Assembly (NCBI GenBank): GCA_021613375.1
Contig: CM038704.1
Span: 3,728,905-3,792,904, forward strand
DNA: 64,000 bases
Source of the DNA: Megaleporinus macrocephalus
Lineage: Eukaryota > Chordata > Actinopteri > Characiformes > Anostomidae
Direction of reading: 5' to 3'
The translations under genes were made by a program, and so were the position numbers. How positions within the stretch are numbered: the first letter of the stretch is position 1; the number at the start of each line of letters is the position of its first letter. Under the pieces are notes generated by a model, which worked only from the letters and a program-made list of their open reading frames with translations, ran no database searches and was not told the DNA's origin. Positions 1 through 11,341 of the stretch are shown here, piece after piece.

Positions 1-112
1 ACTCAGGAAGATGGATGGATTGATGGATGGATGGATGGATGGATAGATAGATACGTTATTGATCCCAGAGGGAAATGCAAGATCTCCCCATTGAACCCAT
101 CTGTGCAGTAAA
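1..112 (-). mobile_element. 3'-end-like fragment of a LINE or SINE with ATGG-type tail
   Basis: A run of ATGG/GATA repeats (10-52) is followed by TTATTGATCCCAGAGGGAAAT. A Pol-like 3' end of this form next to a tetranucleotide tail is common in fish retroelements. Which family it belongs to cannot be decided from so little sequence. Confidence 0.4.
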
Positions 113-1264
113 ACACTCACACCTGAAGCCCACGACTGTCCCAAAGCCTATGACTGCCCTAAAGCCCACGACTGCCCTAAAGCCCACGACTGCCCTAAAG
201 CCCCTACTGCCCTAAAGCCCACGACTGCCCTAAAGCCCACGACTGCCCTAAAGCCCACAACTGCCCTAAAGCCCATGGCTGCCCTAAAGCCCATGACTGC
301 CCTAAAGCCCACGACTGCCCTAAAGCCCCTACTGCCCTAAAGCCCACGACTGCCCTAAAGCCCACAACTGCCCTAAAGCCCATGGCTGCCCTAAAGCCCA
401 CGACTGCCCTAAAGCCCACGACTGTCCTAAAGCCCACGACTGCCCTAAAGCCCACGACTGTCCTAAAGCCCACAACTGTCCTAAAGCCCACGACTGCCCT
501 AAGGCCTATGACTGCTCTAAGGCCCACAACTGCCCTAAAGCCCATGACTGCCCTAAAGCCCACGACTGCCCTAAAGCCCACGACTGCCCTAAAGCCCACA
601 ACTGCCCTAAAGCCCCTACTGCCCTAAAGCCCACGACTGCCCTAAAGCCCATGACTGTCCTAAAGTCCACGACTGCCCCAAAGCCTATGAATGCTCTAAA
701 GCCCATGACTGCCCTAAAGCCCATAACTGTCCTAAAGCCCACAAAAGCTCCAAAGCCCACGACTGCCCCAAAGCCTATAACTGCTCTAAGGCCCACGACT
801 GCCCTAAAGCCCATAACTGTCCTAAAGCCCATAACTGTCCTAAAGCCCACGACTACCCTAAAGCCCACGACTACCCTAAAGCCCACAACTGCCCTAAAGC
901 CCATGGCTGCCCCAAAGCCCATGACTGCCCCAAAGCCCATGACTGTCCTAAAGTCCACGACTGCCCCAAAGCCTATGAATGCTCTAAAGCCCATGACTGC
1001 CCTAAAGCCCATAACTGTCCTAAAGCCCACAAAAGCTCCAAAGCCCACGACTGCCCTAAAGCCCACGACTGCCCCAAAGCCTATAACTGCTCTAAGGCCC
1101 ACGACTGCCCTAAAGCCCATAACTGTCCTAAAGCCCACGACCGCCCCCAAAGCCCACGACTGTCCTAAAGCCCATGACTGCCTCAAAGCCCACGACTGTC
1201 CTAAAGCCCACGACTGCCCTAAAGCCCACGACTGCCCTAAAGCCCACGACTGCCCTAAAGCTTA
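113..1264. repeat. 18-bp minisatellite, about 63 copies
   Basis: The unit is near CCCTAAAGCCCACGACTG and runs without a break. Variants include GTCCTAAAG, CCAAAGCC and a shortened CCCCTA copy. Because 18 is a multiple of 3 and the unit lacks stops, several frames stay open on both strands (TALKPT-like and VGFRAV-like), but these are products of the repeat and not a gene. A block from 651 recurs 288 bp (16 units) later at 939. Confidence 0.95.
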
Positions 1265-2093
1265 GTGTCAGTGTTTAGTGGCAATATTAAGTGGCAACCA
1301 ATCAGATTGTTGATTTAATGCTGGTACACACACACACACTGAGTGAGAGATAAAACAAAGGAGTGCAATCTGAGAGCTGAACGTTATTACAGTACATGAC
1401 TTTGTGAGTTAGCTTTGGTGTGAAAGAACGGTTCACAGTGGTACTGAATGGAACCAGACGTCACAGCGTTCGCCTCGTTCATGCAGAAATTTAAACACAG
1501 TGGTGGACTTCCCCTTTAAGAAAGTAGGAACCAGCTGCAGAGATAATTCCTTTATTGGCTACAACAATGCGTAGGCTGCGTGGCGCCTATAGATTTTTCT
1601 CATTCTCTCAGAAAAGGTCAGTATTGTGTTGGAGTACAGACTTAGCGTGAATTATGATGTCATGCAACATGATTTTCCCTTTATTAATTTATTAATTAGG
1701 CTTTGATCATTAACCTCACATGTGCTATGATGTAGGCAAACACTATTATATACAGAAATAACTGACAGATCAAAAACATGATGCATATACTGCTCTCTGT
1801 TCTCGTTCTGTATGCAAATGTATGCAAATGAGCTAAGGGGCAAACCAATCAGATAGTTAATATGTGGTGCAGTAAACATTTGTGTGACACCCGCAGTCAC
1901 ATGGTGAGATTTAACACTACATAATATAATATAATATAATATAATATAATATAATATAATATAATATAATATAATATAATAAAAAAAACATACAGAACAG
2001 CTCTGCATACATTTCTGCATATATAATTTATAGTATTTCATGTTAAACATTAATTAAATCTTGGGTTCAGGTCATTCAGAGTGATTTGGAGTG
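1265..2093. other. AT-rich intergenic stretch, no gene seen
   Basis: It contains a short fragment of the GAATGGAACCAGACG dispersed repeat (about 1420-1470) and the TATAA array at 1921-1981. I see no exon or conserved RNA. Confidence 0.5.
1921..1981. repeat. (ATAAT)n microsatellite
   Basis: About 12 uninterrupted ATAAT units. The same pentamer class recurs at 49699-49788 and 50533-50615. Confidence 0.97.
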
Positions 2094-2300
2094 ATATGCT
2101 CTGTTCTAGAGAAACGAGTCAGACTCGTTCACAGTGGTGGTGAATGGAACCAGACGCCTGACTTTCAAAAAAGCCTCCAAAAGCCATTACAGGAAATGTT
2201 TTACAGTAGTTTTTAGAGAATACAGGGCGTGTAGTGTAAATATGGTGACCCCTGGTTACTATTACCTCCATTGTAAAGAAATCTGAGCCTCTACAATCAA
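2094..2300 (+). repeat. Dispersed repeat with GGTGAATGGAACCAGACG core
   Basis: The core and a later ATGGTGACCCCTGGTT segment recur at 58955-59190, and the core alone at about 1435-1455 and 45600-45625. This marks an interspersed family, probably a non-autonomous transposon. I cannot see its ends. Confidence 0.6.
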
Positions 2301-3262
2301 CCATTTCACACCAAACATACTGTGAATGACTCATCCACTGAATTATACAGTATAGAAAACCCCCCCCTAAAGAGATTCCCATCATAATAAATGCTATAAT
2401 GTATATTTCTGTATTTCTGATTGTCACGTTAGTTTCAACTCTGAAACCTGGGCTCCAAAACACCAGCGCTGTTCAGCAGAATGCTGCTCCGGCGGTGATA
2501 TAACTCTGGAAGGTGCTCAGATGTCTAATCACTGTAGGCCGGATTAGCGAGGAGCCAGCAGGAGCCGTTCCCTCACGGTCTGGCGAAGCTGGTCGTGCCC
2601 CACGGCTGACCCTTCTCCTGCCGTATAGCCTAGACTTCATCCCTTCAGCCTAAAGCGGCGAGCTCAGAGTCAGCGAGCGCTAATGCCGACGCATAGATCA
2701 CCCAGACAGTTGATCGGGACCCAGGTGAGCAGACTGTGCAGGTTTGCAGCCTGGCCTGAAGGTTACTGGGAGGGTGTTTCCTGTGGGGGGAACACCTGTG
2801 CTCCCCTGCCCCTCATTTGGCTAACTGCGATGTTGGTTTCTGCTGGTGGTGCAGTTTTTTTTCTACAGACAGACTGATTGGCTGGAGGGAAACCTGAGAC
2901 TGACTGGCTGGCCTGGTTTGTAGCTCTCACAGTCTCAAGCTATTAAAACCAGTGGGCGTGTGAACGGTCAGTGATGTTTCTGAAGAATGGTAATGAATGA
3001 AAGCTGGTTACACCTTAAAGGCTGTGAGACTCTTATGGCATTAGGGCTGTTTGAGACATGATATTGAATATTTACATATTAATACTTTTTTAATTTAAGT
3101 AAACGTTGCTCCAGATATCTATATATTCAAATAACCTACAACCCCCACCCCACTATTAACCAACAGTGCTAATTGTTATTAACTGCTAATTAACTGGTAA
3201 TTCAGGCTGTGTTCAAGAACTATACATGAAAAGGCCTGGAAAATATTTGCACTGATTTTTCA

Positions 3263-3306
<44 letters not shown>

Positions 3307-4060
3307 CATCATCATTATTCCTGCCTGCATTGCCTGTTGGTTAAGGCTCCAATAACAAACTAGACTAACTTAACAAGCTTCTCAGGCATAAAAAACATAA
3401 AAAATAAAGTGCCTTCTGTTGTTTTTTCTCCTTTATTCTGTATATAATATGATTTCTGAGAACGGATACAACCAAGTATAAGAATAGTAATATTACATCC
3501 TTAGTTTTTTACAAAACACAACATTTTTCTCATACTGTATTCAACTTCTGTCTATAACTATAGCTATAGCTCTGTGTATTTAAGCCCCACCTCCCAATGA
3601 GCTCAGTGTGCTCTGATTGGTCAGCTCACCCACTCTGTTCTGACGCTGTATCAGTTTGAGTTTGAGTCAGAGTCCGATCCTGAAAGTCCAGCAGAAGGAG
3701 CTGGTGGACTCCAGGCTAAACCTGAGCAGGATGTTCCAGAGTGGTCAGTTTTTACTGCTTTAGCTCTCCGGGCGTTGTGTAAGAAGGTGCCAAGCTTGCC
3801 AGTAGGCGGGCGATAAGGACTGTGTTACGTGATGATGTCACCTTGTAACAGAGAAAAGGACTTTAATTGTAAGAAACAGGTTCCTCTGGGAGAGTTTCTG
3901 TGTCTCCTGTGTAACTTTGGGCCTCAGAACTTCTCAGGAAGTTCACATGCGCAGCCCATTGAAGGGAGGAGATAAAACGAAAACACTCACATGCCTGTAC
4001 TTGCAGTGCCACTGGCGCGGACAAATGATCTCTATGGTGAGCGCGGAGGTTGTTTACAGG
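2301..4060. other. Intergenic stretch, no gene; possible weak 5' exon donor
   Basis: Mostly unique sequence with an AAT microsatellite at 3266-3304. A perfect-consensus splice donor CAG|GTGAGC occurs at 2724/2725 after a modestly GC-rich stretch, but nothing else supports an exon. Confidence 0.4.
3266..3304. repeat. (AAT)n microsatellite
   Basis: About 13 AAT units in an otherwise unique stretch. Confidence 0.95.
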
Positions 4061-4351
4061 GCTGTGAATGCCAGATCAAATGGCACTGACTGAAGCCTAT
4101 AGTGCATGATAGCGGGAGAGCTCCGGCTTACTGTGAGCCGTCGAGGAGAGAGAGAAAGAGGAAAGACAAAAGAGAGGAGAGGAGGGGAAGAGGGGAGGTC
4201 CCCTAGGCACTACTCGGAACAATGTCAGGTTTGTTAGGCCCGGCTAAAAACTCAGAGGAGCTGTAGAGCAGTTCAGCCCTCTACCTTCCCTTCCCCACTT
4301 TCTAGTCTCTCTCCGTCTCCTCTCTCTCTCTCTCTCTCTGTCTCCTCTCTA

Positions 4352-4384
<33 letters not shown>

Positions 4385-5700
4385 GATCTCCGCCATAAGT
4401 GCCTGAGTAAAGTTCATAAGGCTTCCCTCTGTTTGCACGGCCCGTAATGGGAGCTGGGTCCTCCTCGCACTCGAAGGGAGCACGGTGGGCCCCGGATTGG
4501 CACGGCGCTGCTTTGAGTGTTCTCAGTGTCTGGTTCTGGCGCTCTGCCCCCACTATCAAACGAGCCACAGTGCTCCTGCCAAAGCCTGTTCCCGTCCCCC
4601 CTTCAGCTGGACGGGAACTGGAGGACCAGGACATTTCAGGCTTCAATTGAGACTTGTTTGTGTGGTTGGTCAAACGAGGATCAGTGGTGACCCACCAACG
4701 CAACCTGTCCACATAAACACATGAGTAACAGATGAGTAACACATGAGTCAGGTAACAGGTATCTACCTGGACCTGTGGTTCGTTAGAGCTGCGTCGGAGT
4801 GATGGATTGCTTTGATCGGAAGCCGGATCGAAGCATCTGTTGGCGAGGAGAATGAAACATTTGTAGAAATAGAGAAAGATCAGCCGCGTGGAGGTAATTA
4901 GCTGCGACCGCCGAGGACGAAATCAAGGGGACGTCCAAGCGGCGAGCGCGCTAACACATTCCTCATAATTGAATTCTAATTAGTAGCATGGATGGTGCCT
5001 GTGAGTTTAATGATATTGCTCAGAATTGATGGCGTCGCGGCAAAGCTACACAAAATAAACAAATAAATAAATAAATAAATAAACAAATAAATAAATAAAC
5101 AACCAAACCCTCAGCCAGCAAACGTCGGGCAGTAACGATGCCTTTGGCTTGCGCTGGATTCCGTTCCTTAATGACCCGTATCAGCATAATTCAAGCGTGG
5201 CCCTGTACCCCCTCCCCCCGTTTCCAATCTCTCTCTCCCCCCACATCGTACATCATCCAGATCCCTCTCCCCCTCTGCATCCCCCCACTGTCACGGGAGA
5301 GGGCTTTCTCTCCGTCGGCCAGCGAGAGCTCGTTACTAGTCTTTCTGCTGCTCCGCCGTGAGCAGAGTCTGCAGATTACGTGGGCTTTCGGGGTCCCGGT
5401 CCCATCTGTGCGGGGCTGGACCGCTGTTGCTGCCCACCAACTGGTGGCAATTAGTGGCGCGTAAGCAGCCGCTTGCTTAACGACTGTGTTTGTGAGCGTG
5501 CCGGAGAGCTGGAGCGCAGCAGTGTTGCAACACAGTCTTGCTTTATGGAACAAGGCAGAGCATTAAACACAAACATGCATGAGCTCACAGCCGCGCTCGT
5601 AACTGCGTACCTGGCTGCAGCGCTGCATCTGCTGAACCTGGTCTTTGATTGAGGGGCGGAGGAGGCGGCTGTTTTCCAGTCACAGCTAGAGTTAATGGTT
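4061..5700. other. Low-repeat, GC-richer island, possible regulatory sequence
   Basis: Unlike its surroundings, this stretch carries few interspersed repeats. It holds a CT tract at about 4319-4384, an AAAT microsatellite at about 5054-5107, and a homeodomain-type core TTGAATTCTAATTAG at about 4968-4983. Short open frames here show no recognisable domain. A regulatory or 5' noncoding-exon role is only a guess. Confidence 0.35.
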
Positions 5701-5789
5701 TCACACTTTTCCTGACGGTCGGGCTGTTATTGAATATAATGTTGCACCTGCTGTTTTATTGTGTTTCTGTATTTTATATATATATATAC

Positions 5790-5975
5790 ACACTATCTGC
5801 AAAAATCTGAGGCACCTAAGCTGATTGTTTAGAGGCCTTTAGTGTATTTACACCAGTAAGAACAGCAGATCTGATTAGAACAGATGTAAACAATCATACA
5901 TACAATACAAAGTAACATGAATATCTTATTGTGAGAGAAGTAGATCAGATGGTTAACCTGATCAAAGTAGACTTT
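5790..5975 (+). mobile_element. Family A inverted-repeat element, partial
   Basis: It starts with a degenerate terminal repeat (ACTATCTGCAAAAATCTGAGG), then CACCAGTAAGAACAGCAGATC and AGAGAAGTAGATCAGAT, matching the left part of the copies at 19258 and 31977. The right half is missing. Confidence 0.75.
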
Positions 5976-5989
5976 TTTCTTTTAACTGA

Positions 5990-6121
5990 ATTGAAGTATT
6001 TAGAACTTTAGTTCACTAGTGTGTGTTTAGTGAAGTGTGTGCATGTAGGTGGGTGTTTTACTGCCCTTTAGTGTGTGTGTTCACTAGTGTGTGTATGGTG
6101 GTGTTTCACTGCCCCCTAGGT
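5990..6121 (+). mobile_element. Tail fragment of the CACTGCCCCCTAG-type SINE
   Basis: It holds TTCACTAGTGTGTGT and CACTGCCCCCTAGG, the same text that forms the 51-bp units at 45893-47195. It joins directly onto the 20-bp array. Confidence 0.65.
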
Positions 6122-8719
6122 GGTATAGTGTAGTGGTTAGAATGGTGGTGTAGTGGTTAGTACGGTGGTGTAGTGGTTAGTACGGTGGTGTAGTGGTTAG
6201 TACGGTGGTGTAGTGGTTAGTACGGTGGTGTAGTGGTTAGTAAGGTGGTGTAGTGGTTAGCACGGTGGTGTAGTGGTTAGTAAGGTGGTGTAGTGCTTAG
6301 TACGGTGGTGTAGCGGTTAGTACGGTGGTGTAGTGGTTAGTACGGTGGTGTAGTGGTTAGTATGGTGGTGTAGTGGTTAGTACGGTGGTGTAGTGGTCAG
6401 TATGGTGGTGTAGTGGTCAGTACGGTGGTATAGTGGTTAGTATGGTGGTGTAGTGGTTAGTACGGTGGTGTAGTGGTCAGTATGGTGGTGTAGTGGTTAG
6501 TACGGTGGTGTAGCGGTTAGTACTGTGGTGTAGCGGTTAGTACGGTGGTGTAGCGGTTAGTACAGTGGTGTAGCGGTTAGTACGGTGGTGTAGTGGTTAG
6601 TACAGTGGTGTAGTGGTCAGTATGGTGGTGTAGTGGTTAGTACGGTGGTGTAGTGGTTAGTACGGTGGAGTAGTGGTTAGTACGATGGTGTAGTGGTTAG
6701 TACGGTGGTGTAGTGGTTAGTATGGTGGTGTAGTGGTCAGTATGGTGGTGTAGTGGTTAGTATGGTGGTGTAGTGGTTAGTACGGTGGTGTAGTGGTTAG
6801 TATGGTGGTGTAGTGGTTAGTACGGTGGTGTAGTGGTCAGTATGGTGGTGTAGTGGTTAGTATGGTGGTGTAGTGGTTAGTACGGTAGTGTAGTTGTCAG
6901 TTTGGTGGTGTAGGGGTTAGTATAGTGGTGTAGTGATTGGTACGGTGGTGTAGTGGTTAGTATGGTGGTGTAATGGTCAGTATGGTGGTGTAGTGGTTAG
7001 TATGGTGGTGTAGTGGTTAGTATGGTGGTGTAGTGGTTAGTACGGTGGTGTGGTGGTTAGTACGGTGGTATAGTAGTTAGTATGGTGGTGTAGTGGTTAG
7101 TATGGTGGTGTAGTGGTTAGTATGGTGGTGTAGTGGTTAGTACGGTGGTGTAGCGGTTAGTACGGTGGTGTAGTGGTTAGTACGGTGGTGTAGTGGTTAG
7201 TATTGTGGTGTAGTGGTTAGTATGGTGATGTAGTGGTTAGTAAGGTATGTAGTGGTTAGTATGGTGGTGTAGTAGTTAGTACGGTGGTGTAGTGGTTAGT
7301 ATGGTGGTGTAGTGGTTAGTAAGGTATGTAGTGGTTAGTATGGTGGTGTAGTGGTTAGTATGGTGGTGTAGTGGTCAGTATGGTGGTGTAGTGGTTAGTA
7401 TGGTGTTGTAGTGGTTAGTATGGAGGTGTAGTGGTTAGTATGGTGGTGTAGTGGTTAGTATGGTGGTGTAGTGGTTAGTATGGTGGTGTAGTGGTTAGTA
7501 TGGAGGTCTAGTGGTTAGTATGGTGGTGTAGTGGTTAGTATAGTGGTGTAGTGGTTAGTATGGTGGTGTAGTGGTTAGTATGGTGGTGTAGTGGTTAGTA
7601 TGTTGGTGTAGTGGTTAGTATGGTGGTGTAGTGGTTAGTATGGTGGTGTAGTGGTTAGTACGGTAGTGTAGTTGTCAGTTTGGTGGTGTAGGGGTTAGTA
7701 TAGTGGTGTAGTGATTGGTACGGTGGTGTAGTGGTTAGTATGGTGGTGTAATGGTCAGTATGGTGGTGTAGTGGTTAGTATGGTGGTGTAGTGGTTAGTA
7801 TGGTGGTGTAGTGGTTAGTACGGTGGTGTGGTGGTTAGTACGGTGGTATAGTAGTTAGTATGGTGGTGTAGTGGTTAGTATGGTGGTGTAGTGGTTAGTA
7901 TGGTGGTGTAGTGGTTAGTACGGTGGTGTAGCGGTTAGTACGGTGGTGTAGTGGTTAGTACGGTGGTGTAGTGGTTAGTATTGTGGTGTAGTGGTTAGTA
8001 TGGTGATGTAGTGGTTAGTAAGGTATGTAGTGGTTAGTATGGTGGTGTAGTAGTTAGTACGGTGGTGTAGTGGTTAGTATGGTGGTGTAGTGGTTAGTAA
8101 GGTATGTAGTGGTTAGTATGGTGGTGTAGTGGTTAGTATGGTGGTGTAGTGGTCAGTATGGTGGTGTAGTGGTTAGTATGGTGTTGTAGTGGTTAGTATG
8201 GAGGTGTAGTGGTTAGTATGGTGGTGTAGTGGTTAGTATGGTGGTGTAGTGGTTAGTATGGTGGTGTAGTGGTTAGTATGGAGGTCTAGTGGTTAGTATG
8301 GTGGTGTAGTGGTTAGTATAGTGGTGTAGTGGTTAGTATGGTGGTGTAGTGGTTAGTATGGTGGTGTAGTGGTTAGTATGTTGGTGTAGTGGTTAGTATG
8401 GTGGTGTAGTGGTTAGTATGGTGGTGTAGTGGTTAGTATGGTGGTGTAGTGGTTAGTACAGTGGTGTAGTGGTTAGTACGGTGGTGTAGTGGTTAGTATG
8501 GTGGTGTAGTGGTTAGTATGTTGGTGTAGTGGTTAGTATGGTGGTGTAGTGGTTAGTATGGTGGTGTAGTGGTCAGTACGGTGGTGTAGTGGTTAGTATG
8601 GTGGTGTAGTGGTTAGTATGGTGGTGTAGTGGTTAGTACAGTGGTGTAGTGGTTAGTATGGTGGTGTAGTGGTTAGTATGGTGGTGTAGTGGTCAGTATG
8701 GTGGTGTAGTGGTCAGCAC
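6122..8719 (+). repeat. 20-bp minisatellite of a tRNA-like SINE head, about 130 copies
   Basis: The unit is GGTGGTGTAGTGGTTAGTAC/T. It matches the D-arm of tRNA-Glu-type genes, and TGGTGTAGTGG fits the Pol III A-box TRGYNNARNGG. The last unit runs directly into the SINE body with its B-box-like sequence, so the array is an expansion of the SINE's own 5' end. A 778-bp block (39 units, two of them 19 bp) near 6883 is repeated near 7661. Confidence 0.93.
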
Positions 8720-9019
8720 TGTCTCCTCACAGTAAGATGATCTGGGTTGGATTCCCGGTCTGGGTGGTTCTGTGTGGAGTGTGTATGTTCTCTCTGTGTT
8801 TGAGTGGGTTCCTCTGGGTACTCCTGTTTCCTCCTCCAGTCCAAACACATGCATGTTAGGATCCTCACTCTAAACTGACTGTAGGTGTGTGTTGGTCATA
8901 CGATGAACTGACAACCTGTCCATTTTGTAGCCCGCCTTTGCCCAATGACGCTGGAATTGGCTCCAGCCCCTCTGTGACCCCGACTAGTGGTTAAAGCAGA
9001 AGATAATGGATGGATGGAT
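8720..9019 (+). mobile_element. tRNA-derived SINE body with ATGG tail
   Basis: It begins GCACTGTCTCCTCACAGTAAG, then a B-box-like GGTTGGATTCC (8745-8755, one mismatch to GGTTCRANTCC), the TCCTCCAGTCCAAACACATG segment widespread in fish genomes, and a 3' tail of GGAT repeats. A tail of this type suggests mobilisation by an RTE/Rex3-like LINE; that is inference. Confidence 0.8.
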
Positions 9020-9400
9020 TATTATTGATGCAGAGTTAATGTTCCTCTTCAAACGTAGACCAGCCAATCAGATTTCAGAACCTGGACTGCTTTGGTTTTG
9101 ATATATTGATGGCTTGCATTAATGAGTAATCTCTGACCAATGATGGTCAATTGGTGGTCAAACAGAATGCAGCTCCTTCTTTGCATTGCATTGGTTTTAT
9201 TGATCATTCCTCTTCCTCCAGAAACATCTACAGAGTAAGTGAAACTTGCAGGAGTTGAGAACTTTCTAGAGCTTGCATTTCTGGAGGACGCTCTGGTGGA
9301 AGCCTCAGCAGCAGTGTGTGTTGTTTATTTCCCCAACAACAACAAAAAGAAATGCCTTCAAGAAGCGTAAACTTGCCTGTCCAACATTCCTTCACTGGTG

Positions 9401-9439
<39 letters not shown>

Positions 9440-10139
9440 CGCTCTTCCTCTCCGCCCACTAAACTGAATAGCCCTCCGATCAGGCTTTGTGCGACGTGAT
9501 TGTCACTCGCTTAATGAGCTTCTTTGCCAGGCGAGAGGCTTTGGCACCATATGTCTCCCCTGTGCCTCCCATATGCAGCTCCGTGCACCAGCGACACGCA
9601 GCCAGTTCCCTGGGACCCTCAGCCTTGCTCTCCTCCGCACACTCCCCTCTCTCTCCTCCCGTGGGTCTGCGCTGTGTGGCGGAGGAATGCTCATTCCGGA
9701 GGCGCGAGGGAAGAGCGGAGAATGAAGCGAAGTCCTGTGAGTACCGAGGCTTCTGTTTACTGAGCTCCTTCCAAAGGCGGCCCGAGGCTGGGATTACAGT
9801 AGTGGTGGAGTGTTTCGGGTGTCCGCACGTGCGTTATGGGCAGACTCGTCGCGAGTTAGGGGGAAGTTAACCCTTCAGGTTACTCCTAAACTCTACAAGT
9901 GTATTTAACTGACTTAGCATTAGAAGTTATACTCAGTGCTGGCAATAAGGAGAGCATGTTGTTAGTAGATGTTTGGGTTGTTGGTGGCATTTATAAGGCG
10001 TTGTATGGCATATACTGAATAATACCTTATAATGCCAGGCATCATGTTGTTACAACTGATTATATTTACATTTATTACACTTTATAGTATATAAGGGAGT
10101 GTATGACTCTATGATGCCAGGTTTCATTGGAAGCATTTT
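9020..10139. other. Intergenic; GC-richer island at about 9240-9870
   Basis: A CT tract lies at about 9404-9438, followed by a G+C-rich, CpG-containing stretch to about 9870. A donor-like GTGAGTACC follows position 9736, so a 5' noncoding exon is possible but unproven. Open frames up to 127 codons here have no recognisable domain. 9900-10139 is AT-rich, with TTATAA-type text seen again at 34240-35180. Confidence 0.4.
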
Positions 10140-10345
10140 GAGTTTTCTACATCATTTGAACCTGTCAATGGTTGTTTACATTGTGTGAAAATGTCATAAT
10201 GAATGGACCAATGTAAGTGCTCCAAAATAGCTTGGAAAAAATTCTGGTTACATTGACTTCCATTCAAAGTAAAGTGTGTTTTTAGTCTCTCCTGTAAAGT
10301 TGCAATTTTGGAGATACTTGTTTTTCATTGGACAGCGACCATATA
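10140..10345 (+). mobile_element. Family B inverted-repeat element, 5' end lost
   Basis: It contains the shared core AATGGACCAAT...GCTCCAAAATAGCTTGG, TCTCCTGTAAAGTTGC and the right terminal repeat TTTTTCATTGGACAGCGAC. It abuts the hAT-like element. Confidence 0.8.
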
Positions 10346-11341
10346 CTAGAGATGGAAGGATCGATCGGCTTTGTATCAGTATCGGCCAATTTTTAATTCA
10401 AATATGTGATCGTTGATCCGCCGATATTTCTCCAATGTAGCCGATCCTGAGAGTCGATCGATGGCGTTAAACAAATGAGCCTAATTTCTGTATTTACAGC
10501 TAGCGCTTCATCCAGGAAGAGGAGAACCCCCTCTGGCCAGCTCCCTGCAATTCCTATCTGAACCACTAGGTGGAAACACATACTCTTTCTTTTTCCTCAG
10601 ACTGACTAAAGCAGCGGCCTTGCAAGAAAAGCATACGCTGATAAAAAAACATGTCGTCTTTCTGGCAGTGTTTATCGTATGTGACGCAGACTCATCCAGG
10701 ATGTTTTTAAAATTAGTAAAATCAGTGTGTCTCGTGGGAACCAAAGATATTTAACTCACTAATCTGATACTAATCTGATACTAATCTAATACTAATCTGA
10801 TACTAATCTAATACTAATCTGATACAGCACTGCACGCAGCTGAATACAGTGAGTATCAGCAAACAGCAGAGCTAGCACGCGCAGCTAACACAAAACTAAT
10901 AACCTAGAACACCATACAGACCAGATCTGACCGGTACAAACAGAACAGCAGCAGCAATTCAATATTCTACGTTTAATGATTACAGATTTAGTTTAAAATA
11001 ACAGTTTAATGACTGCAGTTCTGACCGCATGAATTTAATTAGCTTTTTCGTTTTAAATTTAAATCGAATGATTGAGGTATTGGAGATATTTGTTTGATTT
11101 ACTTTGTTTATTTACTGTTAATATAGTTAAAAATATTATACTGTTTCATATGAGCTTATTAAAAATGGTAATAAACCAGTTAAGATCATGTTTCATAACT
11201 TGCTTGTGCTAATAACTACATGTAGCCCTGCTGTGGCATATAACCCCGCCCTCGATCAGTATCAGCTATCGGCTGCTTGCGCTGCAAGGTGATTGGTGAT
11301 CAGAATCAGCCTTAAAAAAAACAATCGGTCCATCTCTAGTA
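10345..11341. mobile_element. hAT-like non-autonomous element, about 1 kb
   Basis: The ends are mirror images: CTAGAGATGGA at 10346 and TCCATCTCTAG ending at 11339. They are followed inward by CAGTATCGGCC and its counterpart GATCAGTATCAGCTATCGGC. A CTAGAGATG-type end is usual for hAT elements. The inside has an ACTAATCTGAT tandem run (10760-10826) and no transposase. Confidence 0.65.

Noticed and set aside
113..1264. Interstitial telomere repeats, because of CCCTAA in each unit
   Set aside because: The hexamer occurs once per 18 bp, not in tandem.
204..1265. Long open frames on both strands (up to 226 codons) with ALKPTT or VGFRAV repeats
   Set aside because: They follow from an 18-bp stop-free unit. 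No start context, splice signal or non-repeat domain supports a gene.
6122..8719. CRISPR-like repeat array
   Set aside because: Units join without spacers, the genome is vertebrate, and the unit is a SINE head.
9487..9870. 127-codon frame in a GC-rich stretch
   Set aside because: Overlapping frames of similar length exist on both strands, as expected from GC-rich non-coding DNA.
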